Shown: in pieces, positions 59,889 to 64,000 of the stretch | Numbering within the stretch: the stretch's first letter is position 1 | How the letters are laid out: each line of letters opens with the position of its first letter | NCBI RefSeq assembly: GCF_907164915.1 | Contig: NC_061862.1 | Coordinates: forward strand, 142,653,913-142,717,912 | Origin: Impatiens glandulifera | Lineage: Eukaryota > Streptophyta > Magnoliopsida > Ericales > Balsaminaceae | Reading direction: 5' to 3' | Length of the DNA stretch: 64,000 bases | Position numbers and translations under genes: made by a program | The notes under the pieces: model-generated | What the model was told of the DNA's origin: nothing | What the model saw: only the letters and a program-made list of their open reading frames with translations | The model's database searches: none

Positions 59889-61412
59889 GTGAGTTTGATT
59901 GAATATGTAATTTTGTGTTTCATTATTCACAACTTTATGTCCCTTATATTTTGTTTGTATCAGGCTGGCCGCAGTCGAGCTCATATCTGGTTGTAACACT
60001 TATTTTACCACCACTAAATTGAGATTATTAATTGTCTCGACAACACTAAATTTTCAAGTTATTCAAAAACTGTCAATTCGTGTGCAAAATTGAGGGTTTT
60101 ATTACTCTCTGAATTATATATATATCCTTCCCTCAAAATAAACTAACAGTTCTTTTATATCAAATAAACTACTTTAAACTATATAAAACTGTGTTACTAA
60201 ATTAAGTTGGTCCTTCAAAAATATAATATGGTTTGGCTGGCCCTTGCTGGTCTTCAATTTTCAGCCCCCACTGTGTGTTTTCATTTACTTTTTGGGGTCC
60301 ATGCACACAATAAAGAGCATTAACATTTTGAAAATACATGAGAGATTATTGTTCTCTTCACTGAAATTAATTGAACATTATGATTATACAAATTGACTAC
60401 AAATAATTCACATTTCTATATATTCCACAAAGCTGGCTTGACCTAGGCTTATTTTCCAAGAGAATTTAAATCATGATTGTGATATTAAAGTGAGAAAAAT
60501 ATTTATAATAGAATAAATCTACAATTATTATTATTTATTAATTTATTAATTTGAGAAGTACAAATGACAAGGTAGTTAAAAGGAGAGTAACATGTGAAAG
60601 AGCTGGTAATGTTCCTAAACTCCAATATTTGACTTCATACTGATGAGTTAGTTTAGAAACCTCATCTAACTTATTGGAAACTCATTACAAAATAATAATA
60701 ATTGATTTTTCAAAGAGATGACAATACATTTTTAAAGTATAAACATGACTTTGGATATTAGGTTTTGGTTAGAAGAGGAGAGTACAACATTTTTTATATT
60801 ATTTTGGGCTATTCTTTGGATATGTGGGAAATTTAATGGATCTTGGATGATTTAATGTTTTGTGATTGTTTTTATGGTAAATCCTCTAGTAGATTGGATT
60901 GAAAATGTCATAAAATATGTGTTATGATTTGAAACTCCTCTAGTTTGTTTAAGGAGGGTGATTGAGAAATTGAATGAATAAGTATCACTATTGTCATAAA
61001 GTAATGCCCATCTGAATAATATAAATGAATATAATAAAGGAGTAAAATTGAAACATGTTCAATGAAAAAAAATATCAACTTAATTGATTTTCTCTTTATA
61101 AATATACTATAATCAAATTTGTATTTTTAATTTTTTTTTTTGGAACAAAACACCATAGATGTTTGAGTTCGAATTAGAATTTTGATTCAATTGAAGAAGA
61201 AAAAGGGTAAGCATCTCTATCTCGGATGCTAACACGAGGACTTCTAGATAGGTCACATGGCCTCTTTCCTCCTCCCTACGAGTTAAAATATATATTTTTT
61301 TTATAAATAATTTATATACATATTATATATATATATATTTTTAATAGAGTTAACTTATATATATTATATTATTTTTCATCATTAATTTTATATAATTACA
61401 TTTTAAATCATA
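59889..61412. other. Intergenic spacer
   Basis: No gene or element recognised. AT-rich, with TA microsatellite near 61325. Confidence 0.5.
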
Positions 61413-61844
61413 CATTTTATCGGGAAATTTGACGAAATGACCTTAAAGACTGGGTTATTTGACCTGGTGGTAATTTGATAATTTAATTGCGCTTGTGGTG
61501 ATTTTATTTTTTTTGGACGATTTTGCCATTGTCGCGAAACGCTAAGTCACTTAGCGTTTGCGAAGTGAAAATGTGTGAAATGTCCAAATTACCCTTACTA
61601 TTTAATATAACTTCCCTCATTTTTTTTATTTCTTTTCTTCTCCTTCTCTCTCTTCCCGTTCTTCTCCTCCTTCTCTCTAAACTGGGCGGCGGCGATCGGT
61701 GGCGACGGCGGCGAAACGACAATGAGTTTCACGACGAGCACGAGCACTGTTCCACTTGGTACGTTTATCTTATGATATTTCAAGTTTATTGATGTTTGGT
61801 TTATGCATCTTCGAATCACTGTTGTTTAGGGTTTACTTCCCGTT

Positions 61845-61895
61845 TCGCTAAGGACTTCCCGTTTCGCTAAGGACTTATCGTTTCGCTAAATATTT
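61845..61895. repeat. TTTCGCTAAG-type motif cluster, left side of the Pack-MULE
   Basis: Three direct copies of CGTTTCGCTAAGGACTT-like sequence, related to the palindromes in both TIRs. Confidence 0.8.
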
Positions 61896-61903
61896 TAACA
61901 TGA

Positions 61904-61976
61904 GTTGTCTTAACTCAGCTGGTAGAGTGCGTGGCTTTTAACCATGTGGTTGTGGGTTCAATTCCCACAGATGGTG
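61904..61976 (+). pseudogene. tRNA-Lys(TTT) relic
   Basis: 73 nt with D arm (ACTCAGCTGGTAGAGT), anticodon loop CTTTTAA with TTT, and T arm GTGGGTTCAATTCCCAC. The acceptor arm pairs GTTGTCT with AGATGGT only through many G-U pairs. Compared with the usual plant tRNA-Lys from memory, all the changes I see are C-to-T or G-to-A. Confidence 0.82.
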
Positions 61977-62359
61977 TTTTTATAGTTTTTTTTTTTTTTT
62001 ACTTTTACATAAATCAAATGCTCATTTGTAGAGAAATGATTATTTTTAATTTGATACATAAATGAAATGGTATAGAAAATGTTTGTTATGGTTATGTTTT
62101 AATTTGATACATAAATGAAATGGTATAGAAAATGTTTGTTTGTTTTTTTTACTTTTGCATAAATCAAATGTTCATTTGTAGAGAAATGGTTATGTTTTAG
62201 TTTGATGCATAAATGAAATGGTATAGAAAGAAATGAAACAAAATCAGCTTAAACATTCATTAACAAATACCAAAAGCAGCTTAAACATTCATTAACAAAT
62301 ACCAAAGAAAGTAGTTCACTTTTTACATATTATTATTTTCTTAATTAGAATTAATTTAT

Positions 62360-62830
62360 TTATTTACTGAAGTAATCTTCAGTCCTGCCCTTGAATCCAA
62401 TTTGTCCAAAAGTCAATGCCAAGAACAATCTCAAGTGTCAAGTAACCAGCCTAACCTGTTTGTTTACTTGTTTATGTATATTAATATTAGAAAGAAACAA
62501 AAATATATTTTAATTGCTCAGTCCCAATGCTGGAAAGAGTCCGTTGATCGCCAGAATACTGGAAGGTGCTAACCATCCGATCAACCCAAACCCAATCACG
62601 TTCAGATCTTTCCGTAGCCAATCCCTCTCGAAACTACAATCGATCAAACAAACAAATTTCAATTATACTCTTATTTTCTTACATTACATACATACATACA
62701 TGATACATACCATGTAAGCTTTCCACCTAAGGCTTTTGCAACCATCAAAGGATTCATGGTTCTAACTGGGATTCATGGCTCTAACTGGAGCCTTTAGGAA
62801 TCCTGAGCTCAGTCTCACCGGTGATGAAGA
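62360..62830 (-). pseudogene. PSAO: Captured photosystem I subunit PsaO fragment
   Basis: On the minus strand, three exon-like pieces appear in the order of the host gene. The first, about 62830-62711, has LSSGFLKAPVRAMNP, a 19-bp tandem duplication, then MVAKALGGKLTC and a splice donor. The second, 62633 to about 62520, reads FERDWLRKDLNVIGFGLIGW and then LAPSSILAING. The third, about 62452-62360, reads LALTFGQIGFKGRTEDYFSK with a natural stop. PsaO is a small two-helix subunit of photosystem I; these phrases match it from memory. The middle portion after AING (luminal loop) is missing, and a Trp codon is TGA in LVT-stop-HLRLF. Non-functional passenger. Confidence 0.85.
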
Positions 62831-62841
62831 CAGACAAGATC

Positions 62842-62950
62842 CGTTTCGCTAAGTGCTTAGCACTTAGCGAAATGCTAATCACTTAGGGAAACGCTAAGCA
62901 CTTAGCGAAACGCTAAGCACTTAGCGAAACGGTAAGTCCTTAGCGAATCT
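62842..62950. repeat. CACTTAGCGAAACGCTAAG array in the Pack-MULE
   Basis: Five to six copies of GCGAAACGCTAAGCACTTA and variants, forming overlapping palindromes. The same motif sits in both TIRs. Confidence 0.88.
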
Positions 62951-63615
62951 TCCCTGAAACGGAACTCATATGATCCAAGATTATATGCAAAACCCATTAA
63001 TGAACCACACTTAACGAAATGGTCAAATATGAACCAAATAACAAATATGAACCCACAAATATGAACAAATATGAACCAAATATGAACCAAATATGAACGA
63101 AATATGAACATGTTTTGAAATAAAGAAAATGTAAACATGAACATAACTGTTTATCAGATCTGAAATGAACATCTACCTCGACGACCTTCAAATCCTTAGA
63201 ATCGGAGATCTGCATACCCTAAACCCTAGAATCGGAAACCTGTATGCAAAATAGATTTAGGGTTATAAATCTTGTAAATCTTTATAGATAAAAACATAAA
63301 TGGATTATGTTAGAAGATCTTGTAAATCTGTATAGATCTGTATAGATAACCGCCGCCGTCCGTCGTCACCGCTGGCCGCCGTGAAGGAGAGAACGGGAGA
63401 AGAGAGAGAAAGAAAACTAAGAAAATGAAAATATTTGAGTATTTATACTAACCCTAATCCACTTCGCGAAACGCTAAGTCACTTAGCGTTTCGCGACAAG
63501 GGAAAAATCGTATAAAAAAAAATATAGAACCACGAGCGCAATTAAATTATCAAATTACCACCAGGTCAAATAACCCAGTCTTTAAGGTCATTTCGTCAAA
63601 TTTCCCCATTTTATC

Positions 63616-64000
63616 TCTTATCATATATATATATATATATATTTCTTTATGAGTATACAAAATTAACTAATTACTAATAAATATTAAATATAAAATATAT
63701 ATATACATACACAAAATAATAATATTTTTCCAATAATTTCAAGTTTAGCGATTAAAGTTTTCATATTTAATGCTTACCAGAGTTTAATCCCAAAACATAC
63801 AAATTTATATTTTCAAAAGTCATTCGTGACTTTTATATATGGTAACACAACTTTTAAAGAAATGATACGAGACATCTGAATGTATGAGGTCAAAATTAGT
63901 GGTTGGTTTGACGAGTATTTAAAAGTGTGAGGTCATGAGATGAAGATTGGGTGGTGGGTGATTTGTCGAGTGTGAGGTTAGAATTAGTGGTTAGTTTAAC
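63616..64000. other. Right-hand spacer
   Basis: TA microsatellite near 63628-63645 and AT-rich sequence. GTGAGGT-AGAATTAGTGGTTxGTTT is repeated near 63885 and 63970. No gene. Confidence 0.5.

Larger units (their letters stand above)
61422..63606. mobile_element. Pack-MULE with captured PsaO and tRNA-Lys sequence
   Basis: Inverted ends of about 145 bp begin GGGAAATTTGACGAAATGAC. A perfect 9-bp duplication CATTTTATC flanks it (61413-61421 and 63607-63615). Subterminal sequence carries CGCTAAGTCACTTAGCG palindromes. The interior holds no transposase, but contains host-derived pieces: a tRNA-Lys relic and a PsaO pseudogene. This is the definition of a Pack-MULE. Confidence 0.93.

Noticed and set aside
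62902..63215. Phe/Tyr-rich frames in the Pack-MULE
   Set aside because: They arise from tandem ATGAACCAAAT-type sequence and show no protein family features.

Overview
This is a nuclear DNA window from a flowering plant, most likely a eudicot. The evidence is intron-rich genes with GT-AG junctions, a plastid/mitochondrial FtsH protease gene, LRK10-like receptor kinases, a captured photosystem I PsaO fragment, a nuclear tRNA-Leu(CAA) cluster, Copia retrotransposons, a tRNA-derived SINE and many Mutator-like (MULE) transposons. I cannot name the species. The host genes are FTSH11 (3' part only, 152-2976) and four LRK10-like receptor kinases. Nearly everything else is transposon or AT-rich spacer.

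Layout. (1) 1-3000: the last ten exons of an FTSH11-type protease, ending in an unusual 11-residue repeat tail. (2) 3.5-13.3 kb: a nest of TIR elements (a FAR1-bearing MULE at 3823-5846, relatives and nested MITEs), a minisatellite-bearing repeat, and a deleted Copia element with intact LTRs and target duplication (8877-9847). (3) 14.4-18.9 kb: a head-to-head pair of LRK10-like kinases. (4) 19-24.3 kb: a SINE, a palindrome array, a decayed FAR1/MULE transposase and a tandem array of tRNA-Leu(CAA) copies with one intact member. (5) 24,312-46,458: a single 22,147-bp Mutator-like element. (6) 47-52.8 kb: a Copia fragment and a second head-to-head LRK10-like pair, clearly a duplicate of the first. 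(7) 53.5-56.5 kb: a decayed Copia element of the same family as the 8.9 kb derivative. (8) 57.6-59.9 kb: a PIF/Harbinger-type element filled with two oppositely oriented arrays. (9) 61.4-63.6 kb: a Pack-MULE carrying PsaO fragments and a decayed tRNA-Lys.

The standout is the giant MULE. Its boundaries are fixed by near-identical inverted termini of about 470 bp and a perfect 10-bp flanking duplication (GTGACAAAAC). It carries an intact four-exon FAR1/MURA transposase (775 aa as reconstructed), an intact five-exon tandem-BRCT protein like the C-terminus of plant BRCA1/BARD1, an intact 388-aa plant-mobile-domain-like protein, and two diverged, damaged Ulp1-like (C48) protease genes. Its non-coding DNA is studded with an approximate palindrome, GCGAA-N6-TTCGC, which I saw only inside this element. 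The transposase would cut and insert the element. The BRCT, PMD-like and Ulp1-like proteins are plausible accessory factors for repair, anti-silencing or de-SUMOylation, but those roles are inference.

Multiplication of the receptor kinases came from duplicating a divergent gene pair as a unit. The transposons between the two copies account for most of the present spacing.
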